A stretch of 64,000 nt of DNA from Bacillota bacterium (GCA_023441965.1 JAEZNB010000012.1:1-64000), one strand, 5' to 3'. Positions 1 through 8,592 are shown, counted from the stretch's first letter. Program-made: numbers and translations. The notes: generated by a model not told the origin, from the letters alone.

Positions 1-2107
1 TATCATTACTTCTCAGGATAAACTTCGTCATAGCCTCCGGTTCCAGGGGCTTATGGCCTAACAGAGCGAGATCATACAGCTGTTCGCAGATCATCGGCGT
101 ATGCTCTGACTGCTCGTTTGTGAGGATAAACTGAACCAGCTTATGATTTGCGTTGAGTACCAGAGTTTCACCTTCCCCGAACATACCGCTGTCCATACCG
201 TTCATGCTGTACATTCTCATCATGTCCTGCATCCTGCGGCTTTCTTCGGAGAGGGTAATGACAGAGGAAACCTTATCATTCTTCAGCTTCTCTACCTTAA
301 CCTCCAGCTTCTCCCTGCCCAGTACCTTACGGAAGAGCTTTGTCATGGCTTCGGTATTGTTTTTCAGGACCTTCTTATCCTTCTTCTTGGTCTCCTCACG
401 GAAGCTGTCTGTAATATCTGCATCGATACGCTGGAACCTGATCTTCTGATCCTTATACTCCAGTCGGGTGATGAAGGGCTGGTCGATCTGATGGGTCAGG
501 ATAAAGGCATCCAGGCCGGCCTCCTTGAACATGTTGATATACTGGCTCTGCTGCTTCTCATCGGTGACATAATAGATGGTTGTCTTATCCTTCTCGTCAA
601 CCTCTTCCTCTTCATCCTCTGCTGCAGAGTGATCATGATTGCACTCCTCGCCCGGCTTATGGTCATGGCCACAGCTGCTTTCCTGCTTCTGTTCAGAGCC
701 TTCTTCCACAGTCTTATCATCAGAGGATCCATCTGACTTGTTCTCAGCCTCTGCCTTTTTCTCGTCCTCTTCCGCTGAACCGTTACCCTTAACGGTAGCC
801 ACATAGTCAGAGATCGTGATGTATTTGCCCTCCAGGTTCTTAAAGATCAGGGAATCCTGCATCTTCTCTGCAAATTTCTCGTCCTTTAAGCAACCGAATT
901 TAATGAAGGGACTGATATCGCTCCAGTACTTCTCATAATTCTCCCGCTCCACCTTGAACATGCCGGACAGCTTATCTGCCACCTTCTTGGTGATATAATC
1001 AGAAATCTTCTTTACGAAGCCGTCATTCTGCAGAGCGCTTCTGGATACATTCAGAGGAAGGTCCGGACAGTCAATGACACCCTTCAGCAGCATCAGGAAC
1101 TCCGGTATAACCTCCTTGATGTTGTCGGCAACAAATACCTGATTGTTATAGAGCTTAATGACGCCCTCCAGGGAATCATACTCAAAATTAATCTTCGGGA
1201 AGTATAAAATACCCTTCAGATTAAAGGGATAATCCATATTCAGGTGAATCCAGAACAGAGGCTCCTTATAATCGTGGAATACCTCCCGGTAGAAGTTCTT
1301 ATATTCTTCCTCGGTACAATCATTCGGATGCTTTGCCCAGAGCGGATTCGGGTTATTGATCGGCTGAGGCTTCTTGTCCTCTGCCTTCTGCTCCGTGCTT
1401 TCGGAAGCCTTGCCCTCCTCATCCACGGTAGCGTCTACGATCTGCTTCTCCTCTGTCTTCTCCTCATCCGGCTGATTGGCATTCTTAAAATAAATCTCTA
1501 CCGGCATGAAGGAGCAATACTTCTGCAGAACTTCCTTTACACGGTATTCATTGGAAAACTCATAGCTGTCCTCATTCAGATACAGAGTAATATCCGTACC
1601 CCGTTCCGTACGGCTTCCCTCTCCCATCTCAAACTCTGTTCCGCCCTCTGATTCCCAATGGACCGGTTTCGCACCCGGCTGCCAGGACAGGGTCTCAATC
1701 GTAACCTTCTCGGCCACCATAAAGGAAGAATAGAAGCCCAGACCGAAATGTCCGATGATCTGATCCTCATTGGTCTTATCCTTATACTTTTCCAGGAATT
1801 TCTGGGCACCGGAGAAGGCAATCTGATTAATAAACTCATCCACTTCCTCCTCCGTCATACCGATGCCGTTATCGGAGAAGCAGATGGACTTCTCCTCCGG
1901 ATTGATGGTAACCACAAGCTGAAAATGGTTGTCTTCGGGAAGGGTAGCCTCTCCCATCACCTCCAGCTTCTTGAGCTTCGTGATCGCATCACTGCCATTG
2001 GAGATCAGCTCCCTGACAAAGATGTCATGGTCGGAATATAACCACTTCTTAATGATCGGGAATATGTTCTCCGAATGAATGGATAAATTACCTCTTCTTG
2101 TACTCAT
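1..2107 (-). CDS. htpG: Molecular chaperone HtpG (Hsp90), 3' end outside window
   Basis: Cytosolic ATP-dependent chaperone of the Hsp90 family. The start ATG at 2107 opens MSTRRGNLSIHSENIF and is preceded by AGGAAAGGA. The N-terminal GHKL ATPase motifs are readable: ELISNGSDA, DNGIGM and GHFGLGFYS. About 702 codons are present without a stop; the last residues read KFILRSND, near the usual C-terminus, so only a few residues should be missing. Two low-complexity insertions are unusual. One is an acidic linker near residues 205-240, between the N and middle domains, recalling the charged linker of eukaryotic Hsp90. The other, near residues 445-505, is rich in Glu, Asp and Lys and holds a CGHDH...CNHDH motif (residues 479-493). 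A promoter and a CIRCE box lie upstream, so HrcA control is likely. Confidence 0.97.
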   Translation of the reverse strand, partial: MSTRRGNLSIHSENIFPIIKKWLYSDHDIFVRELISNGSDAITKLKKLEVMGEATLPEDNHFQLVVTINPEEKSICFSDNGIGMTEEEVDEFINQIAFSGAQKFLEKYKDKTNEDQIIGHFGLGFYSSFMVAEKVTIETLSWQPGAKPVHWESEGGTEFEMGEGSRTERGTDITLYLNEDSYEFSNEYRVKEVLQKYCSFMPVEIYFKNANQPDEEKTEEKQIVDATVDEEGKASESTEQKAEDKKPQPINNPNPLWAKHPNDCTEEEYKNFYREVFHDYKEPLFWIHLNMDYPFNLKGILYFPKINFEYDSLEGVIKLYNNQVFVADNIKEVIPEFLMLLKGVIDCPDLPLNVSRSALQNDGFVKKISDYITKKVADKLSGMFKVERENYEKYWSDISPFIKFGCLKDEKFAEKMQDSLIFKNLEGKYITISDYVATVKGNGSAEEDEKKAEAENKSDGSSDDKTVEEGSEQKQESSCGHDHKPGEECNHDHSAAEDEEEEVDEKDKTTIYYVTDEKQQSQYINMFKEAGLDAFILTHQIDQPFITRLEYKDQKIRFQRIDADITDSFREETKKKDKKVLKNNTEAMTKLFRKVLGREKLEVKVEKLKNDKVSSVITLSEESRRMQDMMRMYSMNGMDSGMFGEGETLVLNANHKLVQFILTNEQSEHTPMICEQLYDLALLGHKPLEPEAMTKFILRSND

Positions 2108-2230
2108 ACTGATTTCATTCCTTTCCTGATGTATATAAATTTTAACCTGATACTTAGTAAGTTTGGCGGCTGATCCGGGAGGAATGCCTATGCCGAAACA
2201 TGGACTTCCTGATAAACCGCTACATTGTTA

Positions 2231-2259
2231 ATCATAATACTGATATTTGTAAATGTCAA
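2231..2259 (-). promoter_or_regulatory. Sigma-A promoter of htpG
   Basis: Read on the reverse strand, TTGACA (2259-2254) is followed by a 17-bp spacer and TATGAT (2236-2231). Five or six matches at each box and ideal spacing make this the likely htpG promoter, giving a leader of about 115 nt before the ATG at 2107. Confidence 0.8.
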
Positions 2260-2266
2260 TATAAAA

Positions 2267-2293
2267 TTAGCACTCTTTACACAAGAGTGCTAA
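2267..2293. promoter_or_regulatory. CIRCE operator (HrcA binding site)
   Basis: TTAGCACTC, nine bases, GAGTGCTAA: an exact match to the CIRCE consensus inverted repeat bound by HrcA. It sits 7 bp upstream of the -35 box of htpG and downstream of the stop of the neighbouring DUF5721 gene. CIRCE boxes more often overlap the promoter or the transcript start, so the position is slightly unusual. In Bacillus subtilis htpG is not a CIRCE gene, so this indicates a different heat-shock circuit. Confidence 0.95.
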
Positions 2294-2317
2294 CAGTTCG
2301 TTGACTTATTTCTACTT

Positions 2318-2818
2318 CTAAGAATCCTCTTCGCAGGCGATGCCCTGCTGCTTTAAGATGCTTCTTACCTTAGAATCCCATTCCTGCTCCAAGGTCTTAT
2401 CCATGGTAAAGGTCTTGATGGCAGTTCCGCTGATAATACGCAGCTCCCCCTTCTCGAAACGGATATTCATGTAAAGTCCGCCCACATCCTCGGGCTTCAG
2501 CTTCCCTCCAAGACTTCTTACCAGCTCTTCGGACTCCTCCTTGGGCAATTGAAAGATCAGCTTCATTGCCAGCGGTGTTTTATTGCCCTTAATCATGGAT
2601 AAGGCAATGGCCTTGATTTCACTCCAGGTAACTGCCCTCATGTCACCTCTTTGTTCCAGCTCCTCCTTGGTGAAAAACTCCTCGTTGAATTTCCCGCTGA
2701 TATGGAAGGTGGTAAAGGTCTGAATCTCCAGCTCTTTCAGGATATAATGGTCGAACAGCGTATTGGTCAGGAGCTTAGCCATGAAAGGCTTTATCTCTGT
2801 TATATGAAAGGAAATCAT
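2318..2818 (-). CDS. DUF5721 family protein
   Basis: A 166-residue soluble protein that I recognise as a DUF5721-type protein of Clostridia; its function is unknown. It opens MISFHITEIKPFMAKLL and contains an alternating strand/helix pattern (FTTFHISGKF, WSEIKAIALSMIKG, LKLIFQLP-like segments) with no membrane segment or signal peptide. The pattern IKPFMAKLLTNTLFDHYILKE at the N-terminus is typical of the family. It ends 25 bp from the CIRCE box upstream of htpG and is transcribed in the same direction, so some readthrough into htpG is possible. No regulatory site of its own is evident. Confidence 0.7.
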   Translation of the reverse strand: MISFHITEIKPFMAKLLTNTLFDHYILKELEIQTFTTFHISGKFNEEFFTKEELEQRGDMRAVTWSEIKAIALSMIKGNKTPLAMKLIFQLPKEESEELVRSLGGKLKPEDVGGLYMNIRFEKGELRIISGTAIKTFTMDKTLEQEWDSKVRSILKQQGIACEEDS

Positions 2819-2970
2819 GTTTTCACCGGCCTGTCTTTTAAGAATCAGTTAAAATTTGTAAATCTCTTATGGTTCACTGATATTACTAGTATAGAATTTG
2901 CGAAGTTACAAACAATATGAGTAGTCAATCCATTGATATTATAATACTCTGACAAAGGAGGATTGTAATC

Positions 2971-3147
2971 ATGCTATATGAGCCATCCCGAAAAACCTAC
3001 TACCGTTTTCCTTCCTCGCAAAGCATCTCGGAGCTGGATTCCAGAAGATATTTTCCCGAGAAGCCGCTACATGCCAGGGAGGATGCCAGAAATGCGTCCC
3101 AAACCTCAAGGCATGTTCCGGAAAGAGAAGGCTATTATGATATCTAA
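2971..3147 (+). CDS. Unrecognised small protein (58 aa)
   Basis: A short ORF starting MLYEPSRKTYYRF and ending EREGYYDI. The support is an excellent ribosome binding site, AAAGGAGG at 2955-2962, 8 bases before the ATG, and an extended -10-like TGaTATTAT at 2934-2942. The peptide is hydrophilic, rich in Arg, Ser and Tyr, with no membrane segment and no Cys. I recognise no family. It is isolated between two reverse-strand units, so it would need its own promoter. An overlapping frame of 69 codons (2978-3187) lacks a comparable ribosome binding site. Confidence 0.5.
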   Translation: MLYEPSRKTYYRFPSSQSISELDSRRYFPEKPLHAREDARNASQTSRHVPEREGYYDI

Positions 3148-3226
3148 GCTCTATCGGCCCCGCTTACCCGATCAAATCAGTTCCTAAGGCAGGCACCGAT
3201 ATAACCGATGATCTCGGTAAGTATAA

Positions 3227-3988
3227 TCATTTAAATACAGAGATCAGCCACAATATGAGAAGATGTGCAGGGTAAAAGATATAAAAGAAGTATTTTATGT
3301 CTTTACCCTTTTTCCCTTTATAGAAAGCAATCGGAAGCATTCCCAGCAGGGCGAAGGTTTCAATATTCAAGTTGCCGTTCGCGCTGGGGAAGAAGGTTCC
3401 TATGACGATAAGCAGGCATAGGGTGGTGACAAGCTTACTGCCACGGAAGAGGTAGAAGGCAACGATCAGCAATATTCCCTTCATATCATAATCTGTCCGA
3501 AGCAGTACAGCTGCGGTACAGAAGCCAATGGTAACTAAGGCATCAAACAGGTTGCTAAGCAGGATCTCCTTCTTGTATTTGTTTTCTATCATGCTCATGA
3601 AGTATAAAGCGAGCAGTCCTAAGAAAAGGGTGAAGAATACATTCTGATGGGACAACAGGGTCTTAAGGAAGGTATTCAGGACCGCCGGGTCAGTAAAGGA
3701 GGCCTTAAAATCCGCAAGGAAATCCCTTCCCGAGAAGCTCTGATAGAAAGCCATATCAAAGGGAAGCTCCGAAATCAATGCGAAGATTCCCAGCCTGGTC
3801 AGATATTTACGGATATTGCTGGTATGATAGAAGCCCTCCACCAGCATGAAAACAAAGATCGGAAAGGCAATTCTTCCGATGGTCCGGGCCTGCCAGTAGA
3901 GTTCCGGATTGTCCCTTAAAAGCACAGCTCCGATATGGTCAATCAGCATCGAAGTGATCGCAATCAGTTTTAACACAAAGATACTCAT
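3227..3988 (-). CDS. TraX family membrane protein
   Basis: A 253-residue polytopic membrane protein beginning MSIFVLKLIAITSMLIDHIG, the N-terminal signature of the TraX family (acyltransferase-like membrane proteins; F-plasmid TraX acetylates pilin). About seven to eight hydrophobic segments are visible. The conserved HIGAVLL near residue 18 and the GRIAFPIFVFMLVEGF segment fit the family. Chromosomal TraX-like proteins are common in Clostridia, and their substrate is unknown. The gene follows the DUF6320 gene by 23 bp on the same strand, suggesting cotranscription. Start supported by AAAGGAAT upstream. Confidence 0.8.
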   Translation of the reverse strand: MSIFVLKLIAITSMLIDHIGAVLLRDNPELYWQARTIGRIAFPIFVFMLVEGFYHTSNIRKYLTRLGIFALISELPFDMAFYQSFSGRDFLADFKASFTDPAVLNTFLKTLLSHQNVFFTLFLGLLALYFMSMIENKYKKEILLSNLFDALVTIGFCTAAVLLRTDYDMKGILLIVAFYLFRGSKLVTTLCLLIVIGTFFPSANGNLNIETFALLGMLPIAFYKGKKGKDIKYFFYIFYPAHLLILWLISVFK

Positions 3989-4011
3989 AATGTTATATTC
4001 CTTTCGATAGG

Positions 4012-4677
4012 TTATATATGCATTCTTTTATTTAGTTCTGCCTTCATATTATCCCCCTCAAAGATAATCAGCGTCGCCAGGGAAATCGCACTGGCTGCCA
4101 CACAGATTACGGAAGGATACGTCACCTTCAGCCAGCCAAAGAGGAGAAAAATCAAGGGCACAAAACCAAAGATCGCATCAACGAACAGATAGACAATCAG
4201 GTCTCTGACTCCTATCTTTAAGAGCTTGGCTCCGATGGCCATTACAACCATAGCCAACACCCAGACCCCTGGGATAACATAGTCGATCGACCAGCCGATC
4301 CAGCCCATGGATCGGTCCCATAGTACAGACAGGACACTGATCAGTCCAACCTGCCAGACAATGGTCTTGGGAATATTGTTCTTCTTCCGGATCAGGATAA
4401 AGAGGCTGATCCACATACAGGCAATGGCTGCTGCCACCAGCAGAGACCATTTGGACTCTCTGGTAAATATCACATTCACCGCAAAGCTGACTACGACTGC
4501 CACTACAGATACCAGGATTATGATGCGGATAAACAGATTAAACTCCTGATAAATCGTAGGGATATAAGGAAAGACCTCTTCTTCAGGCTTGCCCTCTCCC
4601 TGAACCGGGGCTCCGCACAGAGGACAGATATGATGATCTCCCTTCACCTTTACCTTACAATGCTCACAAAACTGCAT
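4012..4677 (-). CDS. DUF6320 zinc-ribbon membrane protein
   Basis: A 221-residue protein with an N-terminal zinc ribbon (CEHCKVKVKGDHHICPLCG, two CxxC pairs at residues 4-22), a short acidic linker, and about six hydrophobic segments from residue 50 on. I recognise it as the DUF6320 type. Its role is unknown; a membrane protein with a cytoplasmic zinc ribbon could be a scaffold or sensor. It lies between the condensation-domain protein (120-bp gap) and the TraX-like gene (23-bp gap), all on the reverse strand, and these families are often found together in Lachnospiraceae. Start ATG follows GGAGTAGCG. Confidence 0.7.
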   Translation of the reverse strand: MQFCEHCKVKVKGDHHICPLCGAPVQGEGKPEEEVFPYIPTIYQEFNLFIRIIILVSVVAVVVSFAVNVIFTRESKWSLLVAAAIACMWISLFILIRKKNNIPKTIVWQVGLISVLSVLWDRSMGWIGWSIDYVIPGVWVLAMVVMAIGAKLLKIGVRDLIVYLFVDAIFGFVPLIFLLFGWLKVTYPSVICVAASAISLATLIIFEGDNMKAELNKRMHI

Positions 4678-4795
4678 TCGCTACTCCATTCCGCCCGAAA
4701 AGACGATCAATGAAGGTCTTCCTTCAATCCGGGCTAAAAAAATGAAATAAAATCTAATGAATCTCCGCAGCTACGCGGCCTCTTCGGGAGTGCAT

Positions 4796-6064
4796 TTACA
4801 GATCCCCCGAATTCGTCGAAATCGTGACCTGTACGCCCTCCTGTGTCAGGCTGCGGAAGAAATTCTTCTGGATATCCGTTCCGACAAAGGGGGAAGCGAA
4901 GCTCACCACCAGCTTATTCTGATAGGAGCAGATCGCGATCTGCGGCCGTATCGCACTGGTAAAGCAATTTACCATATGAATATAGGGGGTGAACTCCTCT
5001 GCCATTGTAACTCTACCCACATTAGAGAGGGTTGCTGTAATTCCCCTGTCACTTAAGTATTTCGCAAAACGGAGTACAAGATCCTTGAGATAAAGGGGAA
5101 CCACCCTCATGAAGGCATTATGCTCCAGGGCTCCTAGACGGTTCATCTGCTCCCGCAGCTTCTCCTCAGTCAGCTCCCGATCAAAGCTGGCCTTGACCTC
5201 AGCTATGATATCCTCCAGCTTGTCCTCCTGCTTACCGAACTGATATCGAATATTGATGGTCCCGAAAAAGTTCCTGGCTGTAACTGACGGAAAATAGGAC
5301 CTTAGGTTAACCGGAACAGACAGTACCACAGGATACCTTCTGCTGCGTAGGGGCATCTCCTGATATATGGACTGAAAAAACAGTGCGGTCAGATATACCG
5401 TCAGGGTGCATTGATGGTGGTGGGCCAGTTCAAGAACCTCCTTCACCGGCATCTCTCCCTCAATGACCTTAATACGGTTATCGATGGGTCTGCGTCCCTG
5501 TATGTGATATGCCTTCGTCAGTCTGATCCGCTTCGGCTTCTTATTCCCCGTGTAATTCTTCAAGAAGCTGTCATCCATCTTCTGCGACAGGGAGGCATCA
5601 TAATCCAGCTTCGGAAGCTGACCCGGAAGCTCCTGACCGTATTTCGCAGTAATATAGTAATATAGGAGGGTCTTCAGGAAACTCAGGGCTCCGGTTCCAT
5701 CCGTCAGGGAGTGGAAAACCTCCAGGTTGATTCTCTTTTTATAATAGGTCAGCTCAAAGAGCAAATTCCTGCGGTTGGGGTGATAGAGCATACTGCAGGG
5801 CAGCTTACTCTCTTCCCTTACCAGCGGGTTTTGCTCCGAATGCTCAAAGTAATACCAGAATACTCCTCTCCTCAATACGCATCTGTAAAAAGGAAAAAGG
5901 GGCATGGTGCGGTCAAGCGCGTCCTGTAGCAGCTCCTGATCCACCTCATCTCTCATCTCGCAGACAAAGCGGAACACCTTGGTATCCTTCTCATTCGCGG
6001 TCGGGGGAAATATCTTTGCTGCATTATCTAATCGGGTCCACTCTATGGGCTTTCTTCTGGTCAT
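4796..6064 (-). CDS. Condensation-domain / alcohol acetyltransferase-like protein
   Basis: A condensation-fold acyltransferase-like protein of about 420 residues (COG4908 type). The catalytic HxxxDG motif appears as FHSLTDGTGA, in the position expected for chloramphenicol acetyltransferase/NRPS condensation folds. A second typical segment is NFFGTINIRY. No carrier-protein or adenylation domain is attached, so the acyl donor is not evident. The ORF is open up to an ATG at 6124, but homologues usually begin near MTRRKPIEWTRLDNAAKIFP, so I placed the start at 6064; an AAAGGAG lies 13 bp upstream, rather far. The neighbouring alpha/beta hydrolase suggests joint work on an ester or lipid-like product. 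That is inference. Confidence 0.75.
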   Translation of the reverse strand: MTRRKPIEWTRLDNAAKIFPPTANEKDTKVFRFVCEMRDEVDQELLQDALDRTMPLFPFYRCVLRRGVFWYYFEHSEQNPLVREESKLPCSMLYHPNRRNLLFELTYYKKRINLEVFHSLTDGTGALSFLKTLLYYYITAKYGQELPGQLPKLDYDASLSQKMDDSFLKNYTGNKKPKRIRLTKAYHIQGRRPIDNRIKVIEGEMPVKEVLELAHHHQCTLTVYLTALFFQSIYQEMPLRSRRYPVVLSVPVNLRSYFPSVTARNFFGTINIRYQFGKQEDKLEDIIAEVKASFDRELTEEKLREQMNRLGALEHNAFMRVVPLYLKDLVLRFAKYLSDRGITATLSNVGRVTMAEEFTPYIHMVNCFTSAIRPQIAICSYQNKLVVSFASPFVGTDIQKNFFRSLTQEGVQVTISTNSGDL

Positions 6065-6169
6065 GACAGATGGAAGTCTCCTTTCCATAAAGAGCAAATA
6101 AAAGCTAAGAATATATGACGGCATCCACCCATTCTCATATCTATGCTGCCGATCGGTCCATCCTGTGGA

Positions 6170-7090
6170 TCAGGTCTGCAGGAACTGAAGAATCAGCTCA
6201 TAGGCCCTCTTCACATGGACAAAATGCTTTGGCAGGGTGATAAAGCCATGCAGGGCATCCTTCATCCTGTATAGCTCCACAGAATTGCCGAATTGAGCCA
6301 GCCTCTTCCCGTATTCCTCAGCCTCATCCCTGAGCGGATCGTATTCCGCCGTGATGATCAGGGTTTGGGGCTGCCGGGACAGATCCGGTGCCAGCAGCGG
6401 AGCAAGATAGGGGTTCGTCAGATCCTCCTCCGAGCTGATATATAAGTCCATAAAATCATTGATTCTCTTGGCAGTCAGCAGATAATCGGTCCCATTCTCC
6501 CGCACGGAAGGAAATGGAGAGTTGATGCTATGGTCACTGGCTGTGGAGGGATACAGAAGAATCTGCCTTGCGGGCAGGAAATCTCCCCTGTCCCTGGCCA
6601 TGAGGGATACCACGGCAGCCAGGTTGCCTCCAGCACTGTCACCAATCAGGGTGATATCCTCCTGCTTCACATTGAACATATCTACCACTTTATATATTTC
6701 CGCGGCTGCTGCATAGCAATCCTCGCAGGCTGCGGGAAATCGGTGCTCAGGTGCCAGCCGATAGTCCACCGAGATAACAATATGCCCGGTCTGCTTTGCC
6801 ATATTTGCGCATACCTTGCTATAGCTTTCGATATTGCCGATGACCCAGCCGCCTCCATGGAAAAAGATCAGAAGCTTGTGTGTCGCCTCCGGGTCCGGCG
6901 GCCAGAAGATCCGGACCGGAATCTCATGGTCTGTCCCTCGAATGGTATGATCCCACATCTCGTATAAGGGCTTGAAATAGGGATGAACCGCAGCCGTCAC
7001 CTGTCTCTGAAGCTTATAGGTCCTCTTCGTATCCAGATCCGGATAGGATAAGGCCTTTAAGGCGAGTCTCATCGCTTTGTTTATTGCCAT
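6170..7090 (-). CDS. Alpha/beta hydrolase, HSL-type esterase/lipase
   Basis: A 306-residue cytosolic carboxylesterase-like hydrolase of the hormone-sensitive lipase group. The oxyanion-hole motif is FFHGGGWV and the nucleophile elbow is GDSAGGN. The acid is in the DPLRDEAEEYG region, and the catalytic His is in LHGFITLP near the C-terminus, so the triad is complete. No signal peptide is visible. It is the first gene of a reverse-strand group with the condensation-domain protein, DUF6320 and TraX genes, behind its own sigma-A promoter at 7127-7155. Its natural substrate cannot be read from sequence. Confidence 0.88.
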   Translation of the reverse strand: MAINKAMRLALKALSYPDLDTKRTYKLQRQVTAAVHPYFKPLYEMWDHTIRGTDHEIPVRIFWPPDPEATHKLLIFFHGGGWVIGNIESYSKVCANMAKQTGHIVISVDYRLAPEHRFPAACEDCYAAAAEIYKVVDMFNVKQEDITLIGDSAGGNLAAVVSLMARDRGDFLPARQILLYPSTASDHSINSPFPSVRENGTDYLLTAKRINDFMDLYISSEEDLTNPYLAPLLAPDLSRQPQTLIITAEYDPLRDEAEEYGKRLAQFGNSVELYRMKDALHGFITLPKHFVHVKRAYELILQFLQT

Positions 7091-7126
7091 AGAACCCTCC
7101 GCTTTACTTGGTGATTTGCTAACTAC

Positions 7127-7155
7127 ATTCTAACCAAGTTATATTTAAAAGTCAA
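7127..7155 (-). promoter_or_regulatory. Promoter of the hydrolase-TraX gene group
   Basis: On the reverse strand TTGACT (7155-7150), 17-bp spacer, TAGAAT (7132-7127). Spacing is ideal and it lies 37 bp before the hydrolase start. Confidence 0.65.
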
Positions 7156-7220
7156 ACAAAACAGAGAATTCCTGTAAGCAGAGTATATCCCAACCATCAA
7201 CGAAAATATAGGATAATCCA

Positions 7221-7249
7221 TTGAGTGAAGACTCCTATTATGCTATACT
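7221..7249 (+). promoter_or_regulatory. Promoter of the aldo/keto reductase gene
   Basis: TTGAGT (7221-7226), 17-bp spacer, TATACT (7244-7249). It lies about 58 bp before the start codon, which is preceded by ACAGGAGGAAACAC. Confidence 0.65.
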
Positions 7250-7306
7250 ACAGAACGATAAGATTACAGTCACCGAAGGCTTAGTTATATAGACAGGAGG
7301 AAACAC

Positions 7307-8407
7307 ATGTATTATAAAGAGTATGGCAATACCGGCATGAAGGTATCCGCAGTCGGTATGGGGACCATGAGATATAACAATGAGGATGTCAGTGCAGGTA
7401 GATATGACAAATGTGCTGAGGTCGTATTATATGCCCATGAAAAGGGGATCAATTTCTTTGACAGTGCCCCCTTCTACTGTCAGGATAAAAGTGAAGAAAT
7501 CACCGGATTAGCCTTATCACAGCTTCCCAGGGATAGTTACTTCATATCCTCTAAGATGAATATGGGAACCATCAATCATAAGGGAACGGCAGATGAATTC
7601 CGGCACAGGCTGGAGAATTCCATAAAGCGGCTGAAGGTAGATTACCTGGACTTCTATTATCTCTGGTGTCTGCTGGACTTAAATTCCTTCCGCAAGCAAT
7701 ATGACATCCTTTATCCCTATTTTGAACAGGCGAAGAAGGACGGCTTGATTAAGAATATTACCTTCTCCTCCCATATGCAGGGCAATGATCTGGAGCAGGT
7801 AATCGAAACAGGCTCCTTCCGGGGTATGCTGATCGGTTATAATGCCCTGAACTACCGCTTCCGTCAGGCAGGAATCTCTGCTGCCAATAAAAAGGGTATG
7901 GGTATCGTTGTGATGAATCCCCTGGGTGGAGGCTTAATTCCCAGCAATCCCGGTATCTTCAGCTACCTGGCAGAGGGCAGTGATCTGACCGTAGCCCAGG
8001 CAGCCCTCCGCTTCGTAGCCTCCCATAAGGAGATCTCCGTTACCTTAGCAGGCTGTACAACAAAGGAGCATGTAGACGACGCAGTCCGTGCCGTGGAAGG
8101 ATTAGAGGAGAGAGCTGCGAAAGAAATCTATGCAGAATATGAGAACAAGGGCCTTGCTCTGAATAATCTCTGTACCGGCTGTGCTTACTGTAAGGGCTGT
8201 CCGCAGGATATCGATATTCCCAAGTTCATGGATTCCTATAATGAGAAGCTTCTTGGTCACAAGATTGAGGACCGCGTCAGGTGGCATTGGGGCCTATCCG
8301 TCTCACAAGCAGCAGACTGTATCCGCTGCGGCCAGTGTGAAGCCCTCTGTACCCAGCATCTTCCCATTATGGACAGGCTGGAGGAGATTGCTTCCCTGTC
8401 CAAATAA
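7307..8407 (+). CDS. Aldo/keto reductase with C-terminal 4Fe-4S domain
   Basis: A 366-residue oxidoreductase. Residues 1-270 form the AKR barrel: it opens YKEYGNTGMKVSAVGMGTMR, and the catalytic Asp/Tyr/Lys region is recognisable around FFDSAPFYC and SSKMNMG. The usual AKR Tyr may be the Y of FYC. Residues 280-365 carry two cysteine clusters, CTGCAYCKGCPQDIDIP and CIRCGQCEALC, the pattern of ferredoxin-like 4Fe-4S domains fused to AKRs in anaerobes. The protein probably couples an NAD(P)H-linked carbonyl reaction to an iron-sulfur partner; the substrate is unknown. It is monocistronic, with a promoter upstream and a strong hairpin terminator downstream. Confidence 0.9.
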   Translation: MYYKEYGNTGMKVSAVGMGTMRYNNEDVSAGRYDKCAEVVLYAHEKGINFFDSAPFYCQDKSEEITGLALSQLPRDSYFISSKMNMGTINHKGTADEFRHRLENSIKRLKVDYLDFYYLWCLLDLNSFRKQYDILYPYFEQAKKDGLIKNITFSSHMQGNDLEQVIETGSFRGMLIGYNALNYRFRQAGISAANKKGMGIVVMNPLGGGLIPSNPGIFSYLAEGSDLTVAQAALRFVASHKEISVTLAGCTTKEHVDDAVRAVEGLEERAAKEIYAEYENKGLALNNLCTGCAYCKGCPQDIDIPKFMDSYNEKLLGHKIEDRVRWHWGLSVSQAADCIRCGQCEALCTQHLPIMDRLEEIASLSK

Positions 8408-8421
8408 ACTTAACCTCTTAG

Positions 8422-8468
8422 GAGGGCTGTTTCCCAGCAGGCTTGATTGCTGCCAGGAAGCAGCCCTC
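8422..8468 (+). terminator. Terminator after the aldo/keto reductase gene
   Basis: GAGGGCTGTTTCC (8422-8434) pairs with GGAAGCAGCCCTC (8456-8468), a 13-bp stem with one G-U pair. An inner CAGCA/TGCTG stem is nested inside. It is followed by a pyrimidine-rich but not T-pure tail. Confidence 0.7.
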
Positions 8469-8592
8469 TTCCTGCCATATCAGCAGAATCCTTTCAATCA
8501 CTCATATCCTCTCCTGCTGTTTTGCGCCTGATCAACGGCAAATCTCTGTCATATCCTACAAAATGCGATGGTCAAACCCCGATAAAATCTAC

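Noticed and set aside
143..804. Forward and reverse reading frames inside the htpG region
   Set aside because: They are the complement or shifted frames of the low-complexity htpG sequence; none has a ribosome binding site.
2978..3187. A 69-codon frame overlapping the 58-residue ORF
   Set aside because: Its ATG is 7 bases inside the other ORF and is not spaced to the AAAGGAGG; the composition looks random.
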